From: Nakamurella panacisegetis
GTDB taxonomy: Bacteria; Actinomycetota; Actinomycetes; Mycobacteriales; Nakamurellaceae
Direction: 5' to 3'
NCBI RefSeq assembly: GCF_900104535.1
Contig: NZ_LT629710.1
Coordinates: 1,488,001-1,552,000 of the forward strand
Length of the DNA: 64,000 nt
In this document: one piece after another, positions 8,523 through 17,599 of the stretch
Numbering within the stretch: position 1 is the first letter of the stretch
Layout of the letters: each line of letters starts with the position of its first letter
Translations under genes and position numbers: made by a program
The notes under the pieces: generated by a model
What the model saw: the letters and a program-made list of their open reading frames with translations, nothing else
What the model was told of the DNA's origin: nothing
Database searches by the model: none

Positions 8523-8861
8523 GTGTCCCTGCCGCACATCACCGACGACCGCTTCGACGACGCCGTGCTGAACAGCGCGCTCCCGGTCCTGGTCGAATTC
8601 ACCGCCGACTGGTGCCCGCCGTGCAAGATGATCGCCCCGGTTCTGGGCCAGATCGCCCTCGAGAACCGGGACCGGCTCGCCGTGGTGGCCATGGACGTCG
8701 ACGCGGAGCCGAGAACGGCTCTGGGGTACCAGGTTCTGGGCATGCCCACCCTGGCACTATTTGTGAACGGCGAGCTGGTGGCCCAGGCGGTCGGCGCCAA
8801 ACCGAAGTCGGCGATCCTGCGCTGGCTGGAACCGCACCTGGCGACCGTCGCCGCCCGGTAA
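8523..8861 (+). CDS. Thioredoxin-family protein
   Basis: The 112-residue protein is a single thioredoxin fold with the active site WCPPC near residue 33 instead of the classical WCGPC, followed by KMIAPVLGQIA and the cis-proline motif MPTLALF. It has no signal peptide, so it acts in the cytoplasm as a disulfide reductase or exchange protein. The GTG start has GAGGAG five bases upstream. It follows the HxlR gene on the same strand by 57 bp and may be part of its regulon. Confidence 0.9.
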   Translation: MSLPHITDDRFDDAVLNSALPVLVEFTADWCPPCKMIAPVLGQIALENRDRLAVVAMDVDAEPRTALGYQVLGMPTLALFVNGELVAQAVGAKPKSAILRWLEPHLATVAAR

Positions 8862-8895
8862 CGCGGCCGCCATCGCGGGACCACCAGCGGTCACC

Positions 8896-10842
8896 TCACC
8901 AGATCCGCACCCGTTCCGCGGGGTCCAGCCACATCTTGTCCGCCGGACCGACGCCGAAGGCCTCGTAGAACTCGTCCAGGTTGCGGGCCACCTGGTTGCA
9001 GCGGAACTCCGGCGGGGAATGCGGATCAACGGCCAGGCGGCGCGCCACCTCCTCCGGTCGGGTCTTCGCCCGCCAGGCGCGCGCCCAGTTGAGGAAGAGC
9101 CGCTGCGCGCCGGTCTGGCCCTCGATCGGCTCGGGAACCTCGCCGTCCAGGGACAGCAGCCACGCCTGGTAGGCGATCCCGAGGCCGCCCAGGTCGCCGA
9201 TGTTCTCCCCGATCGTCATGGCGCCGTTCACGAATCGTCCCTGGGCCCCCTCCGGCGACAATGACGAGTACTGGTCGATCAACCGGCCGGTCAGAGCCTC
9301 GAACGCCGTGCGGTCCTGCGTCGTCCACCAGTCCTTGAGCGCCCCGGTGCCGTCGTACTTGGAACCCTGGTCGTCGAACCCGTGCCCGATCTCGTGGCCG
9401 ATGACGGCCCCGATGGCGCCGAAATTGGTGGCATCGTCGGCGGTCGCGTCGAAGAACGGCGGATGCAGAATGGCGGCCGGGAAGACGATCTCGTTCATCC
9501 CCGGGTTGTAGTAGGCATTCACGGTCTGCGGCGTCATGAACCATTCGTCGCGGTCGACCGGTGCGCCGATCTTGGCCAGCTCCCGGTCCAGTTCGACGGC
9601 TTCGGATCGGCGGGAATTCCCGATCAGGTCGTCCCGGACGATCCGCAGTCCGGCGTAGTCGCGGAACTTCGGCGGATAGCCGACCTTGGGGGTGAACGCC
9701 GAGAGCTTCTCCAGGGCCTTGACCTTGGTGTCGGCGCCCATCCAGGGCAACGCCGTGATCCGCTCCCGGTAGGCCTGCAGCAGGTACTCGACCAGCCGGT
9801 CCATCCGGGCCTTGGACTCCGGCGGGAACGTCCGCGCCACGTAGAGGGCACCGAGGGCCTCGCCGACGGCTGATTCGACCAGGCCGATGCCGCGCTTCCA
9901 GCGAGGCCGCAGTTCGGGGGTTCCGGACAGGGTCCGGCCGTAGAACGCGAAGTTCTCGTCGACGAAGGCCTCCGGCAACAAGGTCGCCGCCGCCCGGACG
10001 GCCCGCCAGGTCAGCCAGTTCTTCCATTGCTCGAGTCGCTCCTCCGTCAGGAGCTGCCCGACGAGAGTCAGGAAGGGCGGTTGCATGACCACGACATGAT
10101 CCACCACCGAGCCTGGGGCCTCCAGCCCGTCCAGCCAGGCCTCCAGCAACTCCGGCGAGAGCAGCTGAGCCAGGGCGGCCGCATCCATCGGGTTGTGCGT
10201 GAGCGAACGATCCCGGCTGCGTACCCGATCCCAGTGCCCTCCAGCCAGTTCCGTCTCCAGTTGGATCACCGATTCCGTCCGTCCGCCCGGGTCGTCCACC
10301 CCGGCCAAGCCGAGCATGGTCTCCACGTGGGCGCGGTAGGCGATCCGGATGTCGGCGTACTGCTCGTCGCGGTAGTACGACTCGTCGGGCAGGCCGAGGC
10401 CGCCCTGGAAGAACACCAGGGTGTACCGGTCCGGCTGATCGGGGTCGGTGTCCACGCCGAAGCCGAACACGCCCGGCACTCCGTCCCGTCGCAGGCGCCC
10501 GAGCAGCCGGACGAACTCGACCCGGTCCCCGACGGCGGCGATCTGCCGCAGGTGAGCCGTCAACGGCTCGACGCCCGCCCGCTCGACCGCCTCCACGTCC
10601 ATGAAGCTCGCGTACAGGTCCCCGATCAGCTGCCCGGGTGAGCCGGTGTCGAGCCCGGGTACGGCCGCCGCCTCCTCGACGATCTCGCGACACACCGCTT
10701 CGGACTGATCGCGCATCTCGTGGAACGCGCCGTAGATCGACTGGTCGGCCGGGATCGACTCCCGGTCCAACCAGGACCCGTTGACGTGGCGGAACAGGTC
10801 GTCCTGCACTCTTGGAGGGGCGTCTTCGGCGCTGCTCGTCAT
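8896..10842 (-). CDS. M13-family zinc metallopeptidase (PepO/neprilysin-like)
   Basis: The 648-residue enzyme has the M13 signatures: NAYYNPGMNEIVFPAAIL, the zinc motif HEIGH at about 483-487 and the third ligand in GENIGDLGG at about 545. It has no signal peptide or N-terminal membrane anchor, so it is probably a cytoplasmic oligopeptidase. The ATG at 10842 is chosen because the reading frame upstream is antisense to the epimerase gene and lacks coding character. The gene is divergent from the NAD-dependent epimerase with only 37 bp between starts, so their promoters overlap. Confidence 0.9.
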   Translation of the reverse strand: MTSSAEDAPPRVQDDLFRHVNGSWLDRESIPADQSIYGAFHEMRDQSEAVCREIVEEAAAVPGLDTGSPGQLIGDLYASFMDVEAVERAGVEPLTAHLRQIAAVGDRVEFVRLLGRLRRDGVPGVFGFGVDTDPDQPDRYTLVFFQGGLGLPDESYYRDEQYADIRIAYRAHVETMLGLAGVDDPGGRTESVIQLETELAGGHWDRVRSRDRSLTHNPMDAAALAQLLSPELLEAWLDGLEAPGSVVDHVVVMQPPFLTLVGQLLTEERLEQWKNWLTWRAVRAAATLLPEAFVDENFAFYGRTLSGTPELRPRWKRGIGLVESAVGEALGALYVARTFPPESKARMDRLVEYLLQAYRERITALPWMGADTKVKALEKLSAFTPKVGYPPKFRDYAGLRIVRDDLIGNSRRSEAVELDRELAKIGAPVDRDEWFMTPQTVNAYYNPGMNEIVFPAAILHPPFFDATADDATNFGAIGAVIGHEIGHGFDDQGSKYDGTGALKDWWTTQDRTAFEALTGRLIDQYSSLSPEGAQGRFVNGAMTIGENIGDLGGLGIAYQAWLLSLDGEVPEPIEGQTGAQRLFLNWARAWRAKTRPEEVARRLAVDPHSPPEFRCNQVARNLDEFYEAFGVGPADKMWLDPAERVRIW

Positions 10843-10879
10843 AGAACGAACCGTACCCAAAGCAACGACAGGAGTACCG

Positions 10880-11740
10880 ATGAAGCACATCGCCGTGACC
10901 GGGGGCAGTGGAAAACTGGGCCGCGTGGTGGTGGCCCACCTCGCTGACCAGGGATATTCCGTGGTCAACCTGGATCGCACGCCCGGGCCCGACCCGAGGG
11001 TGCAGTACGTGAAGGTGGACTTCACCGACCACGGGCAGACCCTCGAGGCCCTGCACGCCACCAACGACCGGTACGACCACATCGACGCCGTCGTGCACCT
11101 GGCGGCCATCCCGGCGCCCGGGCTGACCACGAACACGGCGACCTTCGACAACAACATCCTGAGCACCCACCACGTGTTCGCCGCGGCCCGGACGGCCGGC
11201 ATCAAACGGATCGTCTGGGCGTCCAGCGAGACGGTGCTCGGCCTGCCGATGGGCCCGGACACCCCGCCGCCCTACCTCCCGGTCGACGAGGAGTACCACC
11301 CGCGGCCGGAATCGTCGTACTCGCTGTCCAAGACCCTCGAGGAGGAGATGGCGCTGCAGTTCTGCCGGTGGGATCCGGAGTTGACGATGATCGGGCTGCG
11401 CTTCTCCAACGTGATGGCGCCGGCCGACTACGCGGCGTTCCCGTCCTTCGACGCCGACCCGAGCCTGCGCCAGTGGAACGCCTGGGGCTACATCGACGCC
11501 CGCGACGGGGCACAGGCGGTGCGGCTCGCGCTCGAGTCCGACCTGACCGGCCGGGAGATCTTCGTCATCGCCAATGCCGACACCGTCATGTCGCGGTCGA
11601 GTGCCTCGTTGGCGGCCGAGGTGTTTCCGGGCGTGCCGGTGCGCAAGCAGCTGACCGAGCACGAAACGCTGCTGTCGATCGACAAGGCGCGTCGCCTGCT
11701 CGGGTTCGACCCGCAGTTCAGCTGGCGTCGGGAGGTATGA
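10880..11740 (+). CDS. NAD(P)-dependent epimerase/dehydratase-family protein
   Basis: The 286-residue extended SDR starts MKHIAVTGGSGKLGRVVV, with the NAD(P)-binding glycine motif. It has VVHLAAIPAP and a catalytic YxxxK (SYSLSKTLEEE). Family members act on nucleotide sugars or uronates; the similarity to uronate dehydrogenase-like proteins is only an impression. GGAG lies five bases before the ATG. It is divergent from the M13 peptidase and followed by a GST gene on the same strand. Confidence 0.85.
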   Translation: MKHIAVTGGSGKLGRVVVAHLADQGYSVVNLDRTPGPDPRVQYVKVDFTDHGQTLEALHATNDRYDHIDAVVHLAAIPAPGLTTNTATFDNNILSTHHVFAAARTAGIKRIVWASSETVLGLPMGPDTPPPYLPVDEEYHPRPESSYSLSKTLEEEMALQFCRWDPELTMIGLRFSNVMAPADYAAFPSFDADPSLRQWNAWGYIDARDGAQAVRLALESDLTGREIFVIANADTVMSRSSASLAAEVFPGVPVRKQLTEHETLLSIDKARRLLGFDPQFSWRREV

Positions 11741-11783
11741 GGCCGGCGTCGTCGGTCTAGATGCAGGCGCATAGAATCTGCCC

Positions 11784-12845
11784 ATGGCAGAACAGGGCGG
11801 GCCCGCGGATCTGAGCACCAAGGGTGCATACGTGTCCGGGGGCAAGGAGTTCCAGCGCGACACGAACTACATCACCACCCGCATCACGGCCGACGGCCGT
11901 GACGGGTACCCGGTGGAGCCGGGCCGCTACCGACTGGTGGTGGCCCGGGCCTGCCCCTGGGCCAACCGGGCGATCATCGTGCGCCGTCTCCTTGGCCTGG
12001 AGGACGTCTTGTCGATGGGCATCTGTGGTCCGACGCACGACCGCCGGAGCTGGACCTTCGATCTGGACCCGGGCGGAGTCGACCCGGTGCTCGGTATCGA
12101 GCGCATCCAGGACGCGTACTTCGCCCGGTTCCCCGGGTACGAGCGCGGAATCACCGTGCCGGCCATCGTCGACGTCCCGACCGGTCAGGTCGTGACCAAC
12201 GACTACCCGCAGATCACGCTCGACCTGTCGACGCAGTGGAAGCAGTTTCACCGCCCGGGAGCGCCCGACCTGTACCCGGAACATCTGCGGGCGGAGATCG
12301 ACGAGGTCGCCCACCGGGTCTTCACCGAGGTGAACAACGGCGTCTACCGCTGCGGGTTCGCCGGCAGCCAGCGGGCCTACGAGCTGGCCTACCAGCGGCT
12401 GTTCACCGCGCTCGACTGGCTGACCGAGCGACTGACGAACCAGCGATATCTGGTGGGCGACACCATCACCGAGGCCGACGTCCGGTTGTTCACCACGCTG
12501 GCCCGGTTCGACCCCGTCTACCACGGGCATTTCAAGTGCAACCGCGAGAAGCTGACCGAGATGCCGGTGCTCTGGGCCTATGCCCGGGATCTGTTCCAAA
12601 CGCCCGGGTTCGGTGACACCATCGATTTCGACCACATCAAGAAGCACTACTACGTCGTGCACACGGACATCAATCCGACCCAGATCGTCCCCTCCGGCCC
12701 GGATCTGGCGAACTGGCTGGATCCGCACGGACGAGAGTCACTCGGCGGCCGGCCGTTCGGTGACGGCACGCCGCCCGGGCCACCGATTCCGTCCGAAGTG
12801 GTGCCGGCGGCCCACGGTCCGTTGGGAGACGCTTCTCGGCGGTGA
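11784..12845 (+). CDS. Xi-class glutathione S-transferase-like protein (glutathionyl-hydroquinone reductase family)
   Basis: The 353-residue protein has the thioredoxin-like N-domain with the catalytic cysteine in ARACPWANR and the C-terminal all-helical GST domain (NNGVYRCGFA, RYLVGDTITEADVRLFTTLARFD). This arrangement defines the S-glutathionyl-hydroquinone reductases, which remove thiols from thiolated quinols. Actinobacteria generally use mycothiol, so that thiol may be the real partner; this is inference. The family is normally about 320-350 residues, so the gene is complete. Confidence 0.85.
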   Translation: MAEQGGPADLSTKGAYVSGGKEFQRDTNYITTRITADGRDGYPVEPGRYRLVVARACPWANRAIIVRRLLGLEDVLSMGICGPTHDRRSWTFDLDPGGVDPVLGIERIQDAYFARFPGYERGITVPAIVDVPTGQVVTNDYPQITLDLSTQWKQFHRPGAPDLYPEHLRAEIDEVAHRVFTEVNNGVYRCGFAGSQRAYELAYQRLFTALDWLTERLTNQRYLVGDTITEADVRLFTTLARFDPVYHGHFKCNREKLTEMPVLWAYARDLFQTPGFGDTIDFDHIKKHYYVVHTDINPTQIVPSGPDLANWLDPHGRESLGGRPFGDGTPPGPPIPSEVVPAAHGPLGDASRR

Positions 12846-13062
12846 GCCCGCCGGATTCCGGCGCTAATGTCCCTCCGTGACTGTCACGGGGGTTTGGCTC
12901 GCACGCGCCTGCGCGGTGGGTGGATCCGAAGTTGGGTGGTCGGGACGCCCGTCTTCGTCCGTCAACCGGTGTTCAGTGGGTTCACCCGCATCACCGGCGG
13001 CAACGGAGACGCCCGCCCGGCGGCCGACACCCTCGGCTATTCCGCGACCCACGGCCCGTATC

Positions 13063-13165
13063 CGGCGTGGATCAACTTCTCAGGCAAGGTCGAACTTGAT
13101 CACTTTCGTCACATGAGTCCCAGATGGACGAAGTTGATCCACGCCTGAGAAGTTGATCCACGCCG
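13063..13165. repeat. Nested inverted repeat in a convergent intergenic region
   Basis: Two 23-bp arms (13063-13085 and 13143-13165) are exact reverse complements built on GTGGATCAACTTCTCAGG. Inside them, 13098-13110 pairs almost perfectly with 13127-13139, and the block GAAGTTGATCCACGCC occurs twice directly in the right half. The element lies between convergent genes ending at 12845 and 13175, so it may work as a bidirectional terminator. Its size and layered symmetry also resemble a small dispersed palindromic element. No convincing gene lies in 12846-13174. Confidence 0.85.
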
Positions 13166-13174
13166 AACGACGGC

Positions 13175-14674
13175 TCAGGACGACGGCGGGTTGAAGTAGG
13201 TCTCGAGGAGACGCAGCCAGATCTCGCTGACGGTCGGATACGAGGGCACGGCGTGCCAGAGTTGTTCCAGCGTCACCTTTCCCACGATGGCCACGGTCGC
13301 GGCGTGCAGCAGGTCGGAGACGTCAGGGCCGACGAAGGTGGCGCCGAGAAGGGCGTGGGTGTCCTCGTCCACGACGATCTTGGCTCGCCCGACGTAGTTG
13401 TCCCGCTGCAGGGACGTACCGGCCAGCCACGACAGGTCGTATTCCACGCCGCGGACGGTCAGTCCGGCGGCGCGGGCGGCGGCCTCGGTCAGACCCACCG
13501 ACGCCACCTCCGGGTCGGTGAACGTCACCTGCGGCACGACGTCGTCACCGCTGTCGGTGGTCCACGGCGTCTGGACGTCACGTCCTTCCGCCCTGGCCGC
13601 GATCACGGCGCCGCAGATCCGCGCCTGGTACTTCCCCATGTGCGTGAGCAGGGCCTTGCCGTTGAGGTCGCCGATCGCGTACAGCCAGTCGCCGTCCACA
13701 CCTTCGACGCCGAAGTGCTTGTCCACCGTGACGAACCCGCGATGGGCGGCGGCCGCTTCGGCCACCGAGCCGATCGTCTCCAGGCCGATGTCGCGACTGG
13801 CCGGGGTCCGTCCGGCCGCCACCAGCACCTCGTCGACCGTCACCGACGAGTCCCCGAAGGTCACTGTCACCTCGCCGCCGTGGATCAGACCCTCGCCGGC
13901 GTCATTGACCTGCGGCCGGGACACGGCATCGACCCTGGCGTTCAGATGGACCGTCATACCCTTCGCCCGGAAGTTGTCGGCGACCAGGTCGCCGGCGAAC
14001 TCCTCGTTGCGGGCCAGCAGCTTCGGTGCCGATCCGATGATCGTCACCTGCACCCCCATCCCGGCCAACCAGGTCGCCGCCTCGCAGGCCACCACGCCGC
14101 CCCCGATGATCGCGATCCGTCGTGGGATCTCGTGCATGTTGGTCGCGTCGCGCGAGATCCACGGTCGCGCCTCGCGGAGTCCGGGGATGGGCGGAACCGT
14201 TGCCGTGGTACCGGTGTCGAGCACCACGGCCAGCCGGGCGTGGATGGTCCGCACCGAGCCGTCGGCCGCGGTCACCTCGACAGTGCGCTCGCCGGCCAGC
14301 CGGGCGTGCCCGCGGACCACGTCGATCCCCACCCCGGTCGCCCAGTCCACCTGGGACGTGTCGTCGTGATGATGCACGATCTCGTCCCGTCGCCGCAGTA
14401 CAGCCGCGTTGTCCAACGAGTGGTCGCCGACCAGACTCTGCACCCCGGGCAGGTTGCGCGCGTTGTCCAGCACCGAGATCGGCCGCAACAGGGCCTTGCT
14501 CGGCATGCAGGCCCAGAACGAACACTCGCCACCGACGAGTTCCTTCTCGATGATGACGGCCGTGCGGTCGCTGCCCTGGGTGGCGTACTGGGCCACGTTC
14601 TCGCCGGGCGGGGCGCCGCCGATGACGACGACGTCCCAGGTATCGGTCGGAGTGGAGTTCGAGTTGTCCGGCAT
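13175..14674 (-). CDS. Pyridine nucleotide-disulfide oxidoreductase (mercuric/dihydrolipoamide reductase-like)
   Basis: The protein of about 499 residues has the FAD-binding start VVVIGGAPPGENVAQYA (departing from the usual GxGxxG), and the redox pair in GGECSFWACMPSKALL, keeping the CxxxxC spacing of lipoamide and mercuric reductases. It has a second NAD-binding motif IIGGGVVACEAATWLAGMG and the FAD-contacting AIGDLNG. The dimerisation domain ends with HAVPSYPTVSE, where His and Glu serve as the proton relay. The substrate disulfide is unknown; no mer or dehydrogenase-complex genes are adjacent. I prefer ATG 14674 over an upstream frame to 14734. Confidence 0.9.
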   Translation of the reverse strand: MPDNSNSTPTDTWDVVVIGGAPPGENVAQYATQGSDRTAVIIEKELVGGECSFWACMPSKALLRPISVLDNARNLPGVQSLVGDHSLDNAAVLRRRDEIVHHHDDTSQVDWATGVGIDVVRGHARLAGERTVEVTAADGSVRTIHARLAVVLDTGTTATVPPIPGLREARPWISRDATNMHEIPRRIAIIGGGVVACEAATWLAGMGVQVTIIGSAPKLLARNEEFAGDLVADNFRAKGMTVHLNARVDAVSRPQVNDAGEGLIHGGEVTVTFGDSSVTVDEVLVAAGRTPASRDIGLETIGSVAEAAAAHRGFVTVDKHFGVEGVDGDWLYAIGDLNGKALLTHMGKYQARICGAVIAARAEGRDVQTPWTTDSGDDVVPQVTFTDPEVASVGLTEAAARAAGLTVRGVEYDLSWLAGTSLQRDNYVGRAKIVVDEDTHALLGATFVGPDVSDLLHAATVAIVGKVTLEQLWHAVPSYPTVSEIWLRLLETYFNPPSS

Positions 14675-14778
14675 GTGCAGAACGGTATCCCCGGGCCGAC
14701 CCGGCCAGACGCTCGGGATCGGCCCGGGGCTCACCCGGATCGGACCGTCGGATGGACCTCCCCCCGACGGCCGCCGGC

Positions 14779-15798
14779 TCAGACCGGACGGACCTGGGGA
14801 GCGGTCACGGTGGTCATGCCCGGGTCACGCACGACGACGTCACCCAGCGCCTCGTCGATCCGGCCCAGCACGTCGGGCGACAGCGTCACGCCGGAGGCCT
14901 TGACGTTCTCGCCGACCTGCTCCGGCCGCGACGCACCGACCAGTGCGGCGGCCACGTTGTCGTTGCTCAGCACCCAGGCGACCGCGAGCTGAGCCATGGT
15001 CAGGTCCAGGTCGGCCGCGATCGGGGCCAGCGCCTGCACGCGGGTGAGCACGTCGTCGGTCATGAAGCGCTTGATCATGTCCGCCCCGCCCTTGGCGTCG
15101 GTGGCGCGCGATCCGGCGGGCAACGGCTGACCCGGCTTGTACTTGCCGGTCAGCACCCCCTGGGCGATCGGGGACCAGACGATCTGCGACACGCCGAGCT
15201 CGCGTGAGGCCGGTACCACCTCGTCCTCGATCACCCGCCACAGCATGGAGTACTGAGGCTGGCTGGAGATGAGCTGGATCCCGAGCTCCGCGGCCAGGGC
15301 ATGCCCGGCGCGGAGCTGGTCGGCGGTCCACTCGCTGACCCCGATGTAGAGCGCCTTTCCCTGCCGCACCACCTGCGCGAAGGCCTGCATGGTCTCCTCC
15401 AGCGGCGTCTCGGTGTCGAACCGGTGCGCCTGGTAGAGGTCGACGTAGTCGGTCTGCAGCCGGGTCAGTGAGCCGTTGATCGACTCGGCGATGTGCTTGC
15501 GGGACAGTCCCACGTCGTTGTGGCCCTTGGGTCCGGTCGGCCAGTAGACCTTGGTGAAGATCTCCAGCGATTCGCGGCGTTCACCCTTGAGCGCCGCGCC
15601 GAGTACGGACTCGGCCGCGCCGTTGGCGTACACGTCGGCCGTGTCGAAGCTGGTGATGCCGGAATCGAGGGCAGCGCGCACGCACTGGTTGGCGATGTCG
15701 TTCTCGACCTGCGATCCGTGGGTCAGCCAGTTCCCGTAGGTGATGGCCGAGATCTTGAGTCCTGAGTTTCCGAGGTATCTGAATTCCATGTCCTTCAC
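14779..15798 (-). CDS. Aldo/keto reductase
   Basis: The 339-residue TIM-barrel oxidoreductase starts MEFRYLGNSGLKISAITYGNW and carries the catalytic tetrad elements: FDTADVYANGAAE (Asp and Tyr), KVYWP (Lys) and LYQAHRFD (His). It has the NADPH-site loop SPIAQGVLTGKYKPG and VLSNDNVAAALVGAS. It is closest in look to the Kv-beta/YghZ-like AKRs that reduce aldehydes and methylglyoxal. Starts at 15798 or 15789 are both possible. It lies on the same strand as the disulfide oxidoreductase, 104 bp upstream. Confidence 0.9.
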   Translation of the reverse strand: MKDMEFRYLGNSGLKISAITYGNWLTHGSQVENDIANQCVRAALDSGITSFDTADVYANGAAESVLGAALKGERRESLEIFTKVYWPTGPKGHNDVGLSRKHIAESINGSLTRLQTDYVDLYQAHRFDTETPLEETMQAFAQVVRQGKALYIGVSEWTADQLRAGHALAAELGIQLISSQPQYSMLWRVIEDEVVPASRELGVSQIVWSPIAQGVLTGKYKPGQPLPAGSRATDAKGGADMIKRFMTDDVLTRVQALAPIAADLDLTMAQLAVAWVLSNDNVAAALVGASRPEQVGENVKASGVTLSPDVLGRIDEALGDVVVRDPGMTTVTAPQVRPV

Positions 15799-16017
15799 GT
15801 TAGCCGGGGCCGCCGCGAGCCCTCCGCCCGACCGTCATCCCCCGGCCCTCCGGAACCGGGGCCGAATCGGCCGACCGGGGCCCGGCCCGGCGGGTCCGCT
15901 CCTGGGTCGGGAGGAAGCTTCCGCCGGCCGGATTGTGTCTTTCCGCTGGTCCGGGTGCGTATCGTCGAACAGGCATCAGTCTGCGCCCCAGCGGCCTGAC
16001 CATCGAGCGCAGGAGGC

Positions 16018-16587
16018 GTGATCATCGTGGGACCCAAGACCTCTTCCAACACTCTGTCCGTACCGAAGGTCCGTGCCCGGCGCACCATGGCCACGTTCAT
16101 GGACGGCGAATCGTTCGGCACCCTGAGCGAGCGGTTCGCCCGGTACATGGGTACGTCGAAGTTCATCGTGCAGATGTCGGTGTTCATCCTCGTCTGGTTC
16201 GCGTGGAACACCCTGACTCCCAAAGGATTCCGCTTCGACCCCTACACGTTCACCTTCCTGACGCTGCTGCTGAGCCTGCAGGCGTCCTACGCCGCGCCGC
16301 TGATCCTGCTGGCCCAGAACCGGCAGGACGACCGGGATCGGTCCGAGGCGAAGATCGACCGGGCCCGAGCGGAGATGGACACCGAGGTGAACTCACACAT
16401 CGCCCGGGAGCTGTCGGACGTCCGGAACCGGTTGAACGACCTGACCCTGGACATCAGCCAGCAGCGGTCCGGCAAGGGCTCACCGAAGGACGTCAGCAAG
16501 CGGTTGGACCGGATCGAGACGGCGATCGCCGCTCTGGTGGCCCAGAGCGCGCCGCCGACGGCCAAGATTGCGGTCAAGGCGAGGTGA
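16018..16587 (+). CDS. DUF1003-family membrane protein
   Basis: The 189-residue protein has two close transmembrane segments, FIVQMSVFILVWFAWNTL and FTFLTLLLSLQASYAAPLILL, followed by NRQDDRDR and a long charged coiled-coil tail with heptad-like spacing to about residue 175. This is the layout of the DUF1003 family, whose role is unknown. AGGAGG at 16011-16016 favours a GTG at 16027 over the GTG at 16018, which would leave only one base of spacing. Confidence 0.85.
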   Translation: MIIVGPKTSSNTLSVPKVRARRTMATFMDGESFGTLSERFARYMGTSKFIVQMSVFILVWFAWNTLTPKGFRFDPYTFTFLTLLLSLQASYAAPLILLAQNRQDDRDRSEAKIDRARAEMDTEVNSHIARELSDVRNRLNDLTLDISQQRSGKGSPKDVSKRLDRIETAIAALVAQSAPPTAKIAVKAR

Positions 16588-16610
16588 CTCACCACCGCCG
16601 ACGGCGCGTG

Positions 16611-17513
16611 TCAACGTCCGGCCGGCACGATCCTCGCGGCGGCGGCGGCCAATTCCGGCAGCAGCTCGAAGGATGCCGGGTCATCCGGCTTGGCGAGACT
16701 GAGAATGGCGTGATCGACCCCTATCTCGGCCAGCCGGCCGAACCGATCCAGCGCCTGCTCGACCGACTGTGATCCGCGCGCGCCGGAGTTGCTGAACGAA
16801 CCGAGACCGAGGGTGGTCTTCTCGATCTCCGCGTAGTCGCGGCCCAGGCTGTCGCAATGTTCTTGCAGGATGTCGAGTTTGGCCTTGATGGCCGGAACCG
16901 GCATCTCGAAGATGTTGCAGGCGTCCGCGTACTGGGCGACGAGCCGCAAGGTCTTGCGTTCACCCATGCCGCCGATCAGGATCTTCGGATGGGGGCGGCT
17001 GACCGGCTGCGGGTGATTGAGCGGTCGTTCCAGCGCAAAGTGCCGGCCACTGAACGCCGATTGGTCGTCCTGCCACATCTGGTGGGCGAGCCGCAGGGTG
17101 TCCTCGAGCCGCTCAAACCGTTCCTTGAGCGGAGGGTAGGGCACGCCAAGGCCTTTGTGCTCCTGCTCGTTCCAGGCCGCGCCGATCCCCAGGTAGGCCC
17201 GTCCGCCGGACAGCACGTCCAGCGTGGTCGCCGTCTTGATCAGCACTCCCGGATGCCGGTAGGTGACTCCGGTGACCAGCGTGCCCAGCTCGATCCGCTC
17301 GGTGGCGCCGGCGGCGAAGGCCAGCGCGGACCATCCTTCGAGCATGTCGTCCTCGGGCTCCCCGGCGATCGGGATCTGGAAGAAGTGGTCCATCACCCAC
17401 AGGCTGGCGAGCCCGGATTGCTCGGCATCGACCGCGATCCGCCGGAACGTTCGGCCGGTGCTCTGCGGCGCCCCCGGCCAGGTGAAGTTGCTGACTTGAA
17501 TGCCCAGTCGCAT
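16611..17513 (-). CDS. LLM-class (F420-dependent type) oxidoreductase
   Basis: The 300-residue protein is a luciferase-like monooxygenase barrel: MRLGIQVSNFTWPG, LWVMDHFFQIP, ERIELGTLVTGVTYRHP, and the cofactor-contacting GGRAYLGIGAAWNEQEH and PKILIGGMGERKTLRLVAQYAD. Actinobacterial members of this group commonly use coenzyme F420. It is the last of three genes on this strand (SDR, acyl-CoA ligase, LLM), suggesting one catabolic transcript for an acid or alcohol; the substrate is unknown. Confidence 0.9.
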   Translation of the reverse strand: MRLGIQVSNFTWPGAPQSTGRTFRRIAVDAEQSGLASLWVMDHFFQIPIAGEPEDDMLEGWSALAFAAGATERIELGTLVTGVTYRHPGVLIKTATTLDVLSGGRAYLGIGAAWNEQEHKGLGVPYPPLKERFERLEDTLRLAHQMWQDDQSAFSGRHFALERPLNHPQPVSRPHPKILIGGMGERKTLRLVAQYADACNIFEMPVPAIKAKLDILQEHCDSLGRDYAEIEKTTLGLGSFSNSGARGSQSVEQALDRFGRLAEIGVDHAILSLAKPDDPASFELLPELAAAAARIVPAGR

Positions 17514-17599
17514 GCGGCTCCCTCGGTCGGCGCCTTCTCCGGGCGCGCCATGTCCCTGACAGCATCCAAGGTAGACCTGCGGCGACGACGGGCCCGACG

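Noticed and set aside
8896-11863. Very long open frames antisense to the M13 peptidase and neighbours
   Set aside because: They mirror the codon bias of the real genes in GC-rich DNA, give Arg/Pro/Gly-rich translations and have no motif or ribosome site.
12867-13148. 93-codon frame in the convergent gap
   Set aside because: It reads through the nested inverted repeat and has no family or ribosome-site support.
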